Origin: Syntrophaceae bacterium
GTDB taxonomy: Bacteria; Desulfobacterota; Syntrophia; Syntrophales; Smithellaceae
Direction of reading: 5' to 3'
Length of the DNA: 38,780 nt
NCBI GenBank assembly: GCA_018056765.1
Contig: JAGPFA010000022.1
Location: 1 to 38,780, forward strand
Positions within the stretch are counted from its first letter, which is position 1, and each line of letters starts with the position of its first letter. The notes below the pieces were generated by a model. That model was not told the origin of the DNA, did not search any database, and saw only the letters and a list, made by a program, of their open reading frames with translations. The position numbers were made by a program, and so were the translations under genes. Below, one piece after another: positions 1-10,599 of the stretch.

Positions 1-2
1 GC

Positions 3-527
3 AGACTGACACGTCCCCTCATCAACCGGCAGGCACTGCAAAAAGTCAACAACCTCGTTTTGCACCAAATTGTACTTTTTACGGCCATCGGCGCGTTTAT
101 TTACAAATTACTGCCTGTCATTGCCGAATATTTTGACTTTACACAAACACCGCTTACCACCTTTGTCACATGCGTCATTCTGTTTCTGATTCTTCCTGCG
201 ATAATCATCATGCTTTTCGTCAGCAGGAGTTTTTTTGCGGCTCTTCTTCCAAACATTATTTCCCGGCTGGCGTGGCGTATCGGCTGGCCTTATCCGGCCT
301 TGAGTGCTTTTCTTGGCGTCCTTTTTGCTCTGACTTTTTTTATTGCCCGCACGATGTGGAATACTTTGCCGCCGGCGGCAGGGCATTTTCTGGCCACTGT
401 CTTTGCCGGCTACTACCTGATTGCCTCTTACCACCTGCTGGGCTATTTTCTTTTTCAGTACCAGGAAAAAGCCGGATACAAGATCGATTTTGAAAACGAG
501 TTTCATCGTAACGAAAGATCACAATAA
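3..527 (+). CDS. C-terminal part of an unidentified integral membrane protein (5' truncated by the window)
   Basis: The frame is open from the first base of the window. The segment before the TTG at 60 reads as coherent protein (begins RLTRPLINRQALQKV), so I treat this as the tail of a longer gene, not a gene starting at 60. Four hydrophobic segments of helix length are visible (roughly bases 80-135, 150-230, 290-360 and 385-455), followed by a hydrophilic, charged tail ending NERSQ. I do not recognise the family. A 95-base gap separates it from ligA on the same strand; the gap holds no recognisable gene, only an 11-codon frame at 538 that I do not support. Coding status is likely; function is unknown. 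Confidence 0.6.
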   Translation, partial: RLTRPLINRQALQKVNNLVLHQIVLFTAIGAFIYKLLPVIAEYFDFTQTPLTTFVTCVILFLILPAIIIMLFVSRSFFAALLPNIISRLAWRIGWPYPALSAFLGVLFALTFFIARTMWNTLPPAAGHFLATVFAGYYLIASYHLLGYFLFQYQEKAGYKIDFENEFHRNERSQ

Positions 528-619
528 GGAACAAACATGAGCAGGTGCTTAAACAATATTTGCGGCGGATAACTTCCGGAAGATAAAAAATCCACTTAAC
601 CTGACCAGCGGCTGGCTAA

Positions 620-2635
<2,016 letters not shown>

Positions 2636-2637
2636 TT

Positions 2638-2910
2638 ATGAAAAGAGTTCACGTTTATGTAAGTGGCCGCGTACAGGGAGTCTTTTTCCGGGCCGAAACA
2701 CAAAGGACGGCCACCGGGCTGAAGTTGAACGGCTGGGTGCGCAATATGGATGACGGCCGTGTGGAAGCGGTTTTTGAGGGAGGCAGGCAGGAAATAGACA
2801 AAATGCTTGAGTGGTGCCACCAGGGTCCGCCCATGTCACATGTGGATCATGTAGAGGTTATCCACGAGCCTTTCACCGGAGATCAGCAGGGCTTTCGCAT
2901 TGTTTACTGA
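2638..2910 (+). CDS. acyP: Acylphosphatase
   Basis: Small cytosolic enzyme that hydrolyses the carboxyl-phosphate bond of acylphosphates. At 90 aa it is the standard single-domain length. The N-terminal signature GRVQGVFFRAETQ carries the phosphate-binding arginine (R18), and GWVRNMDDG carries the catalytic asparagine (N36), both as in the family. Its ATG lies two bases beyond the ligA stop, so it looks like the second gene of a ligA operon with coupled translation. The next gene (pilR) converges from the other strand with only 26 bases between. I see no convincing terminator in that gap. Physiological substrate in bacteria is generally unclear. Confidence 0.95.
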   Translation: MKRVHVYVSGRVQGVFFRAETQRTATGLKLNGWVRNMDDGRVEAVFEGGRQEIDKMLEWCHQGPPMSHVDHVEVIHEPFTGDQQGFRIVY

Positions 2911-2936
2911 CGGCCCGGGGCCATGAGAAGCAAGCT

Positions 2937-4304
2937 CTATTCAATCCCCAGCTTTTCGATCCGGTAACGCAATGAATCGAAAGTGACACGAAGCAGTTCC
3001 GCCGCTTTTGTTTTAGAGCCTTTTGTTTTTACAAGCGCCTCTTCGATGGCTTTCTTTTCAATTTTCTCCAGCTCAGCGTTCAAATCGATGCCTTCGTCAG
3101 GAATATGCAGCTCCATGGACTTTTCCTCGCCTCCCTTATCTGCTTTGGCGGCGAGCGTCAGGTTTTCGGGTAAAATGATATTTGATGTTTCAATCGCCAC
3201 ACCTCTTTCAATAATGTTTTCCAGTTCACGGATATTTCCGGGGAAAGCATGTCCCATCAACAGCTCCATACCGTAGGAAGAAATAGTTCTCACTTCCTTG
3301 CCGAACTCACGTGCATACTTCTCGATGAAATGACGCGTCAACAGGGGGATGTCTTCTTTTCTCTCCCTCAGCGGCGGCATCCGGATGGGAATGACGTTTA
3401 GGCGAAAATAAAGGTCCTCGCGAAATTCCCCCTTTTTTACTTTTTGCGCTAAATCCTGATTGGTTGCTGAAATGATGCGTACATCGACACGGATATCTTC
3501 CGCTCCACCGATACGGCGAAAAGTTTTTTCCTGAACAACTCGTAAAAGTTTTACTTGAAGAACTGGCGGCAACTCTCCGATTTCATCAAGAAATATCGTA
3601 CCTCCTCTGGCAAGTTCAAAAAGGCCTGCCCGATCAGCGTAAGCTCCGGTGAACGACCCTTTCATATAACCGAAAAGCTCACTTTCCAGCAGATTCTCCG
3701 GTATCCCGCCGCTGTTGATCGCCATAAACGGTCTGCCCGCGCGCGATGAATTGGCGTGAATCGCCCTGGCTACCAGCTCTTTACCGGTCCCGCTTTCTCC
3801 CAGTATCAGGATATTGGCCGGCGTATCGGCGACTTTTTTAATCGTGGCGAATATCTTGTTCATTTCCCGGCTGACGCCGATCATGCCGCAAAAAGACTCC
3901 TCCTGCTCGTCATTACCGCGCGTCGCCTGAGTGTCCATCAATCCTTTTTTCAGCAGGGCCTGCCGGACGATTCTGATCAGCTCTTCATTGCTGCCTCCCT
4001 TCTCCACATAATCATAGGCACCCTCTTTCATCGCGTTGACCGCTGTTTCCCCCGAGGCGTAGGCGGTCATCAGGATAACAATTGTATCAGGCCGGTCATC
4101 CTTGATCGTTCTGAGAAATTCAATGCCGTCGATTTTGGGCATCCTCAAATCGGTAATGACCAGGTCGTACGCCGTTTTACGGCACAGGTTGATCGCTTTT
4201 TCCGGCCTGTCGGCAACTGTTACCTCGTATCCCTCTTTGGTCAGCATGATGGCCAGAAACTCCCTCATCTCCTGATCATCATCCAGCACCAGGATCTTCG
4301 CCAT
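2937..4304 (-). CDS. pilR: Sigma54-dependent response regulator, PilR-like
   Basis: Transcription activator working with sigma54 polymerase under a partner kinase. The receiver domain spans about 3-118, with acidic pocket D8/D9, phospho-acceptor D52 and lysine K102. The AAA+ domain follows, with Walker A GESGTGKE at 169-176, the sigma54-contacting loop GSFTGA at 216-221 and Walker B within 234-246. The Fis-type helix-turn-helix closes the protein and ends RYRIEKLGIE, typical of the PilR branch. The receiver lysine is followed by GG, not the usual proline. A strong AAGGAG site precedes the ATG. The kinase gene ends 21 bases upstream on the same strand, so the two form one operon. PilR proteins classically switch on type IV pilin genes, but none is in this window, so the target is inferred. 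Confidence 0.93.
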   Translation of the reverse strand: MAKILVLDDDQEMREFLAIMLTKEGYEVTVADRPEKAINLCRKTAYDLVITDLRMPKIDGIEFLRTIKDDRPDTIVILMTAYASGETAVNAMKEGAYDYVEKGGSNEELIRIVRQALLKKGLMDTQATRGNDEQEESFCGMIGVSREMNKIFATIKKVADTPANILILGESGTGKELVARAIHANSSRAGRPFMAINSGGIPENLLESELFGYMKGSFTGAYADRAGLFELARGGTIFLDEIGELPPVLQVKLLRVVQEKTFRRIGGAEDIRVDVRIISATNQDLAQKVKKGEFREDLYFRLNVIPIRMPPLRERKEDIPLLTRHFIEKYAREFGKEVRTISSYGMELLMGHAFPGNIRELENIIERGVAIETSNIILPENLTLAAKADKGGEEKSMELHIPDEGIDLNAELEKIEKKAIEEALVKTKGSKTKAAELLRVTFDSLRYRIEKLGIE

Positions 4305-4325
4305 AGAACACTCCTTCTCTAAAAA

Positions 4326-5987
4326 TCATATCTGCCCGGACGGGATCCAGACCGTCGCCTGCGTGCCCTGCCCCACCAGGCTTTCAATTTTCAATCTGCC
4401 GCCGTAACCGTCAACAATGCGGCTGACGATAGCCAGCCCCAGACCGGTACCCTTTTCCTTGTTCGTGTAAAAAGGTTCGAGGATATTATTCATGTCTTTT
4501 TCTTCAATTCCGCATCCATCGTCGCTTACTTTGATCATGATGTGGTGGTTTTTGCTGTTTTCGGCTTCGCCCGCGCGTATTTCCAGGTGAATGTTCCCGC
4601 CTCCGGAAACAGCCTGGAGGGCGTTGGCCAGCAAATTGAAAATGATCTGCACAATCTGCTCCCGGTTCGCCCAAACCTGGATGCCTTCCTGAATATTATT
4701 TGTCAGGATCACCCCTTCCTTCCAGTCGCCGGACATTCTGATATTATCCATGACTTCCGCCGCCACTTCCGCAACATCAATCAACTGTCTGGCCGCAGGC
4801 AGCGGGCGGGCAAGCATCAGAAAGTCCCTGACAAAATTTTCCAGCCGAACCTTGCTGCGCATGATGATCTGCATCAGCTGCCTGTCTGTTTCTTCCAGCT
4901 GGGCCCCCTGCGAAAGTAACTCGATCGAACCGGTTATGGAGGCCAGCGGGTTTCTCATTTCATGGGCAAGGCCTGCCGCCATTTCACCGATCAGAGCAAG
5001 CTTTCTGCTTTTTTCGAGACTCTCCTCCATACGTTTGATTTCCGTCAGATCCTGAAAAATCAGAATAGAACCGATGTGCCGGCCATGTCTGTCTTTCAGG
5101 GGAGAAACGGAACAACCAAGATGAACGTCAAGACCCACCCTGGTTGTTATCTGCACTTCTTTTCTGCTGTGACTCGTTTGGGTTCCATGTTCAAAAAAAG
5201 GCCCGAATTCAGGGAAGACGTCGCCAATCGGGCGGTTTACAACATCGCCAAACGCCCGACCGGTAATGCTTTGGGCCGCTTTGTTGAAAGTTTTGATGCG
5301 TCCCCGTAGATTGGTAGTCATCACACCGGTTTCCACGGACTCGATGATGCTGCGGAAAAGAACATCCAATTGGTCGAATGCCGATTCCTTTTCTTCCAGA
5401 AGAGTTCTGGTTTTTTTCTCCTGTTCCACGACAAAACTGGCAAGAAAGGCTACAATGTAAAATGAAATGACATGAACAGCTATTCTTAAAGAGACATCAC
5501 CGGCCTTGATTACCTGTTGCCCCATGTCATAAAAACCGGTGGCGATATTGAAGTATTCAAGCTCCAGAATCAATATAAAGGAAATACTGGAAAGGGAAGC
5601 AATGGCGAGCGTCCCTTTTCGGCCCAGGAAAATAGCGGAATAAATGATAACCAGCGTGTACAGGAGTGAGTAATTGCTGTCGGTGTGGCCGGTCAGGTAA
5701 ACCAGAAGAGAAACAAGTGCAATGTCGGCAATGAGCTGCGTATAAATGTTTAGTTGATCATATTTGGCTTTTCTTAAAAGCAGTGCATAGACGACCGACA
5801 GAAAATACATGGTAATGACAACAGTGTATATCAATCTGAGAGTATCCGCCGGCAACTGGAAATACTCTTTGAGCGTACTGAGAAAATAAGTGAAAGCCAA
5901 AAGAAAGGTCAGGACAACAACTCTGACGATGATGAGGACTTTGAGCCTGTACCGGTTTCTTTTATTATAATACGTGTCCTGAGACAT
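4326..5987 (-). CDS. pilS: Membrane sensor histidine kinase, PilS-like
   Basis: Inner-membrane kinase expected to phosphorylate the adjacent response regulator. The 553 residues show about six transmembrane helices in 15-187, including the PilS-like stretch YSAIFLGRKG. A PAS domain follows at about 206-312, then a HisKA dimerisation domain with the phospho-acceptor histidine in LAHEMRNP (H342). The ATPase domain has an N box (N455 in NLLANALQAV), a G1 box DDGCGI at 489-494 and a G2 box GTGLGLAI at 513-520. Short loops between the helices argue against a large periplasmic sensor domain and favour sensing within the membrane, as known for PilS, which detects pilin. The start ATG at 5987 is divergent from comEC. 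All catalytic motifs look intact. Confidence 0.92.
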   Translation of the reverse strand: MSQDTYYNKRNRYRLKVLIIVRVVVLTFLLAFTYFLSTLKEYFQLPADTLRLIYTVVITMYFLSVVYALLLRKAKYDQLNIYTQLIADIALVSLLVYLTGHTDSNYSLLYTLVIIYSAIFLGRKGTLAIASLSSISFILILELEYFNIATGFYDMGQQVIKAGDVSLRIAVHVISFYIVAFLASFVVEQEKKTRTLLEEKESAFDQLDVLFRSIIESVETGVMTTNLRGRIKTFNKAAQSITGRAFGDVVNRPIGDVFPEFGPFFEHGTQTSHSRKEVQITTRVGLDVHLGCSVSPLKDRHGRHIGSILIFQDLTEIKRMEESLEKSRKLALIGEMAAGLAHEMRNPLASITGSIELLSQGAQLEETDRQLMQIIMRSKVRLENFVRDFLMLARPLPAARQLIDVAEVAAEVMDNIRMSGDWKEGVILTNNIQEGIQVWANREQIVQIIFNLLANALQAVSGGGNIHLEIRAGEAENSKNHHIMIKVSDDGCGIEEKDMNNILEPFYTNKEKGTGLGLAIVSRIVDGYGGRLKIESLVGQGTQATVWIPSGQI

Positions 5988-6010
5988 AATTATTCCCGAA
6001 TGATTATCGA

Positions 6011-6037
6011 TTGATTCCTGACTGGTGATTGTATAAT
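6011..6037 (+). promoter_or_regulatory. Candidate sigma70 promoter upstream of comEC
   Basis: A perfect -10 hexamer TATAAT lies at 6032-6037, with TTGATT at 6011-6016 as a possible -35. The spacer is 15 bases, shorter than ideal. It sits in the divergent pilS/comEC gap, about 55 bases before the preferred comEC start. AT-rich DNA gives chance matches, so this is tentative. Confidence 0.3.
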
Positions 6038-6091
6038 ATTTTATCTCTTTTCGCTAATATTTTGAATTTATCGCAGAGGTGGTCATTTTCC

Positions 6092-8563
6092 ATGCGCAGG
6101 CCTTTGGTGTTTCCCCTTCTGGCTATAACAGGCGGCATCCTGATCGGGGAGAGGATCTTTATACCCGCTGTCTATCTTTTGGGCGCTATGGCGTCAGTGC
6201 TCATTTTGGTTTTGCTGGTCGTCCGGTCACAATGCTACCGGGCGGCGTTGGCCCTCATCCTCCTGTTCGTGTGTCTGGTGGGCATGTTTGGCATACAAAG
6301 GCATACGTATGAAACCGGGGATCACCGGCACATTCTGCATAGAGCCGATCAGGGGGTACTGACTGTTGAAGGCGTTGTCCTGAAGACACAACCTGTGTCT
6401 GAATCACATCATGGAGCACTCATCAGCTGCCGCCGAACTATTAACAACAACAGCTACACTCCCGTAACCGGCAATCTTCGTCTGACTTTTCCCGCCCACC
6501 TGCATTTTGAGTACGGGGATTTTATCCGCTTTCATACGAAGATCAAAAAAATTCATAATTTTTATAATCCCGGCAGTTTTGATTTCGAGCGGCATCTCCA
6601 CCGTAAGGGAATTTATGTTTCGGGATACATATCAAACGACGCCGGGATTGTGCTCATAAGGCCGGCCACGGCAAATCCTTTTCAGCGCAGGCTGGAAAAA
6701 TATCGCTTGTCCCTTAAAAAATTGATCTACTCAAACGCACCGTCGCCACAGCGGGAAATCATCGAGGCGATGACCCTGGGCGAGAAGAAATCACTTCCCG
6801 CCGACGTGCGCGACTCTTTTGCCAAAACTGGCACATCGCACCTTCTGGCGATTTCCGGTCTGCATGTCGGCATAGTGGCGGCAAGTTCTTTTTTCATCAT
6901 TCTCCTCCTGCTGAAAACTTCCGAGTATCTGATGCTCAGATTCAATGTAATCAAGCTGGCAACGGCCGCTTCTTTCCTGCCCGTTGCCGCATACGCTCTG
7001 ATTGCAGGTATGGGCACCCCGGTGTTGCGCTCCACCCTCATGGCACTGGCTTTTTTTGTCGCCCTCCTGATCGGCCGTCAAAGGGATCTCTATCAGGTTC
7101 TTTCTCTCGCCGCGCTGCTCATATTGATGGCGATGCCCGAGGCGTTGTTTGAAATTTCATTCCAGTTGTCCTTTGCTGCAGTTTTTGCCCTGATCCACAT
7201 TGTGCCCAAATTCAGCAATGTGCCAATCCCTTTTTTATCCGGCGCACCCCGCCTGGTGACGTGGTTCATCAGGCGCATCTACCTTCTGTTGCTGGTGACG
7301 ACTGCGGCGACAGTCGGCACATTACCTTTAATTGCCTTTTATTTTAACCGCATTTCCTTAATCACCCTGGCCGCCAATGTTATCGCCGTACCGCTTCTGG
7401 GCATGCTTGTTCTGATCCCGGCACTTTGTGCCATACCGGCCTGTCTTTTCTCGTCAACGTTGGCAGGTTTTTTTATCAAAACAGCTTCATTTTTCACACA
7501 GACAGGCATGGCGATTATCAACAAGCTGGCGAACCTGCCCTACGCTTCCCTTGCCGTTTTCAAGCCGTCCCTCCCCGAAATAATTGTTTTCTATATTCTG
7601 TTGTTTTTATTGATAGAGATGACGGCACCGAAAAACAAAAAAAACGAAAACGGATGGACGCGACACCGCTTGTTTGCAGCTAAAGCTCTTGTACCGGCTT
7701 TAGTGCTTTTCTTTATCGCCGATACGGCGTACTGGATCATCAAAGTCAGGTACAATTCTGATCTGAAAATTACGGCCATCGATGTAGGACAGGGTTCATC
7801 CACACTGGTGCAGATGCCGGAAGGCGTCAATCTACTCATCGACGGAGGCGGTTTACGCGACAGTTCATTCGATATGGGAAAATCCGTCATCGCTCCCGTT
7901 TTATACAAGGAAAGAATCAATACAATAGATATTGTCGCCCTCACCCATCCACATCCCGACCACCTTCAGGGGCTTATCTACATTTTAAACAACTTTCATG
8001 TCCGCGAAGTCTGGCACAGCGGCATGAAAACAGAAGATGATCTTTTCCGGCTTTTTGAAAAAGCGATAAGCGACCACAACATCAAGGTCAGAATCATTAC
8101 CGCCGAAACTCAGCCTGTTATGATTTCCGGGGTCACTTTCGATTATATGTGGCCTCCAGCAATTCCTCGGGATACAGGAAAATGCGCCTTACACGATGAA
8201 CTAAATGATGCGTCTTTGGTTTTCAAAATGACTTTCGGCCAGATGAGTTTCCTTGTTACCGGCGACATTTCACGCCGCTCTGAGGAGGCCTTGATCAAGT
8301 CCGGCCGCAATCTCAGGGCAGACCTTCTTTTTGTGCCTCATCACGGCTCTGTTCATTCCAGTTCAGAGGACTTTCTCACGGCTGTTTCGCCACGCTACGC
8401 GCTCGTCAGCGCGGGCAGAAACAATATCTTCGGCCATCCTCACCGGAAAGTGCTCCAGCGCTATCTGTCCCGTGACATCACGGTAATGCGTACCGACCGT
8501 CACGGCGCGATCACCATCCGGTCGTCCGGATCGCATCTCCGGGTGGTTTCCACAAGGCAATAA
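6092..8563 (+). CDS. comEC: DNA internalisation-related competence protein ComEC/Rec2
   Basis: Inner-membrane channel protein that passes single-stranded DNA into the cytoplasm during natural transformation. I chose the ATG at 6092 (823 aa, MRRPLVFPLLAITGG), which has AGAGGTGG about ten bases upstream; an in-frame TTG at 6029 would add 21 residues without a better site. The N-terminal soluble and membrane region leads into the competence domain, marked by AISGLHVGI (H258), with many transmembrane helices. The C-terminal third is a metallo-beta-lactamase-like domain with HPHPDH at H619, H621, D623 and H624, and a later VPHHGS motif. Both halves are present, so the gene looks intact. It lies divergent from pilSR, which fits a pilus-linked DNA uptake role, though that link is inferred. 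Confidence 0.95.
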   Translation: MRRPLVFPLLAITGGILIGERIFIPAVYLLGAMASVLILVLLVVRSQCYRAALALILLFVCLVGMFGIQRHTYETGDHRHILHRADQGVLTVEGVVLKTQPVSESHHGALISCRRTINNNSYTPVTGNLRLTFPAHLHFEYGDFIRFHTKIKKIHNFYNPGSFDFERHLHRKGIYVSGYISNDAGIVLIRPATANPFQRRLEKYRLSLKKLIYSNAPSPQREIIEAMTLGEKKSLPADVRDSFAKTGTSHLLAISGLHVGIVAASSFFIILLLLKTSEYLMLRFNVIKLATAASFLPVAAYALIAGMGTPVLRSTLMALAFFVALLIGRQRDLYQVLSLAALLILMAMPEALFEISFQLSFAAVFALIHIVPKFSNVPIPFLSGAPRLVTWFIRRIYLLLLVTTAATVGTLPLIAFYFNRISLITLAANVIAVPLLGMLVLIPALCAIPACLFSSTLAGFFIKTASFFTQTGMAIINKLANLPYASLAVFKPSLPEIIVFYILLFLLIEMTAPKNKKNENGWTRHRLFAAKALVPALVLFFIADTAYWIIKVRYNSDLKITAIDVGQGSSTLVQMPEGVNLLIDGGGLRDSSFDMGKSVIAPVLYKERINTIDIVALTHPHPDHLQGLIYILNNFHVREVWHSGMKTEDDLFRLFEKAISDHNIKVRIITAETQPVMISGVTFDYMWPPAIPRDTGKCALHDELNDASLVFKMTFGQMSFLVTGDISRRSEEALIKSGRNLRADLLFVPHHGSVHSSSEDFLTAVSPRYALVSAGRNNIFGHPHRKVLQRYLSRDITVMRTDRHGAITIRSSGSHLRVVSTRQ

Positions 8564-8595
8564 CACTCGCCATGCGTCTCAAGCATCAAAAATAA

Positions 8596-8624
8596 TTGTA
8601 AAATGAATGGTTTTGAGTTATAGG
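8596..8624 (+). promoter_or_regulatory. Candidate promoter for ndk
   Basis: TTGTAA at 8596-8601 and TATAGG at 8619-8624 are separated by exactly 17 bases, each matching four of six consensus positions. It lies in the 92-base gap after comEC and would give a leader of about 25 bases to ndk. Supported by pattern only. Confidence 0.35.
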
Positions 8625-8655
8625 AACGCAACTTTAATTAACAGGAGAAACATAT

Positions 8656-9162
8656 ATGTCCGTACAACAGACACTCATCATCATCAAACCCGACGGGCTG
8701 GTAAAATCGCTCACCGGAAATATCCTCTCCCGCCTGGCGGAAGCCAAACTGACCATCATGGGAGCAAAAGTAGTACGCGTGACCAGGCAGCAGGCGGCCA
8801 AACATTATGAACATTTGAAAGACATGCCCTTCTTCGAGGAGCTGATCTCTTATATTGTCGGAGATGTACATAAAACCCACCGGGTGATCGCACTGGTTTA
8901 TCAGGGGGAAGATGCCATTTCCAAAATCCGCGACATCGTTGGTGATACCAATCCGGAAAAAGCCAATCCGGTCTCCATAAGGGGCGCCTATGGCAGAATA
9001 ACGACCACCGGTGTCTTCGAAAACGTGGTTCATGCCTCGTCAAGCGAGGAAGATGCGGAAAAAGAAATCAAACTATGGTTCGACCCGGACGAGATCATCG
9101 AAGATATTTACCCTGTAACACAGATTACCCTCAAAGACGTGCAAAAAAACGTCTGGGCCTGA
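8656..9162 (+). CDS. ndk: Nucleoside diphosphate kinase, long variant
   Basis: Transfers the gamma phosphate from ATP to other nucleoside diphosphates through a phosphohistidine, balancing the NTP and dNTP pools. The N-terminal IIKPDG motif and the catalytic histidine in NVVHASSS (H126) are present. The protein is 168 aa, whereas common bacterial Ndk is about 140. The extra length comes from a small insertion near DVHKTHR (70-76), a few residues before the active histidine, and a C-terminal tail after about residue 150. The active-site segment also departs from the usual NxxHGSDS pattern, with ASSS after the histidine. An AGGAG site at 8643-8647 sets the start. Family membership is clear; it is a divergent member. 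Confidence 0.92.
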   Translation: MSVQQTLIIIKPDGLVKSLTGNILSRLAEAKLTIMGAKVVRVTRQQAAKHYEHLKDMPFFEELISYIVGDVHKTHRVIALVYQGEDAISKIRDIVGDTNPEKANPVSIRGAYGRITTTGVFENVVHASSSEEDAEKEIKLWFDPDEIIEDIYPVTQITLKDVQKNVWA

Positions 9163-9210
9163 TGTTGGTGTAAATCTCATAATTTGAACATATGTCATCA
9201 TATTTCTGAA

Positions 9211-9236
9211 AACAGTTATCCGGAACTGTTCTTTTT
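9211..9236 (+). terminator. Probable intrinsic terminator after ndk
   Basis: AACAGTT and AACTGTT form a perfect 7-bp stem around a 6-base loop (9212-9230, approximately), followed by a T-rich run. The stem is AT-rich, so termination may be weak. It lies about 50 bases after the ndk stop and before hisS, suggesting hisS has its own promoter in the remaining 95 bases, which I could not identify. Confidence 0.42.
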
Positions 9237-9331
9237 AAAAGTCGGGAGTCCGGTTCCAATGACACGTAAACATGATGATCGGTTAAATCCGCCCCTGTGG
9301 CGTTTCCCTGCTTCAGGCAAGACCTTTTTAT

Positions 9332-10594
9332 ATGAATAAAATCACTGCTATCAAAGGTATCAAAGACATTCTTCCACACGATGCACCAATCTGGCATGCG
9401 GTGGAAATAGCCGCCCGCGATGTATTTGCCCGCTTTGGATTTCGCGAAATTCGCGTGCCGATTATGGAAAAAACCGTCCTTTTTCAGCGGAGCATCGGAG
9501 AGACGACGGACATTGTGGAAAAAGAGATGTACACTTTCCGTGACCGAGACGATGAGCTTCTAACTTTGCGTCCGGAAGCCACGGCATCGATCATCCGCGC
9601 GTTTATCGAACATAATATGTCCGCCTCCGACCCGGTTACGAAACTTTTCACCTTCGGGCCGATGTTCCGTCGGGAGCGCCCCCAGAAGGGGCGTTTCCGC
9701 CAATTTCACCAGATCGACGCCGAACTTTTCGGAGATGACACCCCCTGGGCCGACACAGAGGTCATTTTCATGCTGATCCATTTTCTTGAGACGCTGGGCC
9801 TTCACCAGCTCTCTTTGGAAATCAATTCGCTGGGCTGCAGGGACTGCCGGCCGCAATTTTCCCGGGCGGTAGTCGATTTTCTGAAGGGCTCAGAGGAGGC
9901 CCTGTGCCCTGATTGCCGGCGGCGCATCCAGACCAATCCGTTGCGCGTCTTCGACTGCAAGGTGGAGAGCTGCGCGTCCGTCATCAGTGCCGCTCCCCTG
10001 ATTCCGGATTATCTGTGCGCCGGCTGCGCCGGGCATTTTTCCTTAGTCAAAGCTCTTTTAACCGATCTGGACGTATCATTCACGGTCAATCCCAAGATGG
10101 TGCGTGGTCTGGATTACTATACAAAAACCGCCTTTGAGGTAAAGTCCACCGCGCTGGGGGCGCAGGATTCCCTGGCCGGCGGCGGCCGTTATGACGGGCT
10201 GGTCAGTTTCCTGGGTGGTCCGGAAATCGCGGGCATCGGCTTCGGCATCGGCATGGAGAGGCTCATCGCCTGCCTGCCTTCCCGCCCGGACGAAAAACCC
10301 GTCACGGATATTTTTATCGCCGCACTCGGATCAGGGGCGCAAAAATTCGGTTTTGGCCTGACCAACGAACTGCGCCGCCGGGGCATTTGTGCCTCCATGG
10401 ATTATTCGGACAAGAGCCTGAAAAGTCAGATGAAACGCGCCGACAGACAGAACAGCTCCTATGTGCTGATCATCGGAGACAAGGAACTGGCCGAAAAACG
10501 AGCAGAATTACGCAACATGAACACCAAACAGCAGCAGAGCCTTCCATTGGAAGGTATCGGTGAGGCTTTGGTGAACATCATCAAAAAGAGGTAA
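9332..10594 (+). CDS. hisS: Histidyl-tRNA synthetase
   Basis: Class II synthetase that charges tRNA-His with histidine. The 420 residues match the bacterial length. Class II motif 2 lies around 108-130 ([16 protein letters not shown]). The histidine-binding segment MVRGLDYY is at 256-263, followed by GGGRYDGL. The C-terminal anticodon-binding domain covers about the last 95 residues. The start ATG at 9332 has only a weak ribosome site upstream. The next gene, aspS, starts five bases after the stop, so the two synthetases form a hisS-aspS operon, an arrangement common in bacteria. Confidence 0.97.
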   Translation: MNKITAIKGIKDILPHDAPIWHAVEIAARDVFARFGFREIRVPIMEKTVLFQRSIGETTDIVEKEMYTFRDRDDELLTLRPEATASIIRAFIEHNMSASDPVTKLFTFGPMFRRERPQKGRFRQFHQIDAELFGDDTPWADTEVIFMLIHFLETLGLHQLSLEINSLGCRDCRPQFSRAVVDFLKGSEEALCPDCRRRIQTNPLRVFDCKVESCASVISAAPLIPDYLCAGCAGHFSLVKALLTDLDVSFTVNPKMVRGLDYYTKTAFEVKSTALGAQDSLAGGGRYDGLVSFLGGPEIAGIGFGIGMERLIACLPSRPDEKPVTDIFIAALGSGAQKFGFGLTNELRRRGICASMDYSDKSLKSQMKRADRQNSSYVLIIGDKELAEKRAELRNMNTKQQQSLPLEGIGEALVNIIKKR

Positions 10595-10599
10595 TAGAA

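Noticed and set aside
538..573. An 11-codon frame with an AGGA site before ligA
   Set aside because: Too short and no context supports a leader peptide.
9237..9331. Possible riboswitch or T-box before hisS
   Set aside because: No T-box sequence or other conserved core was visible on reading.
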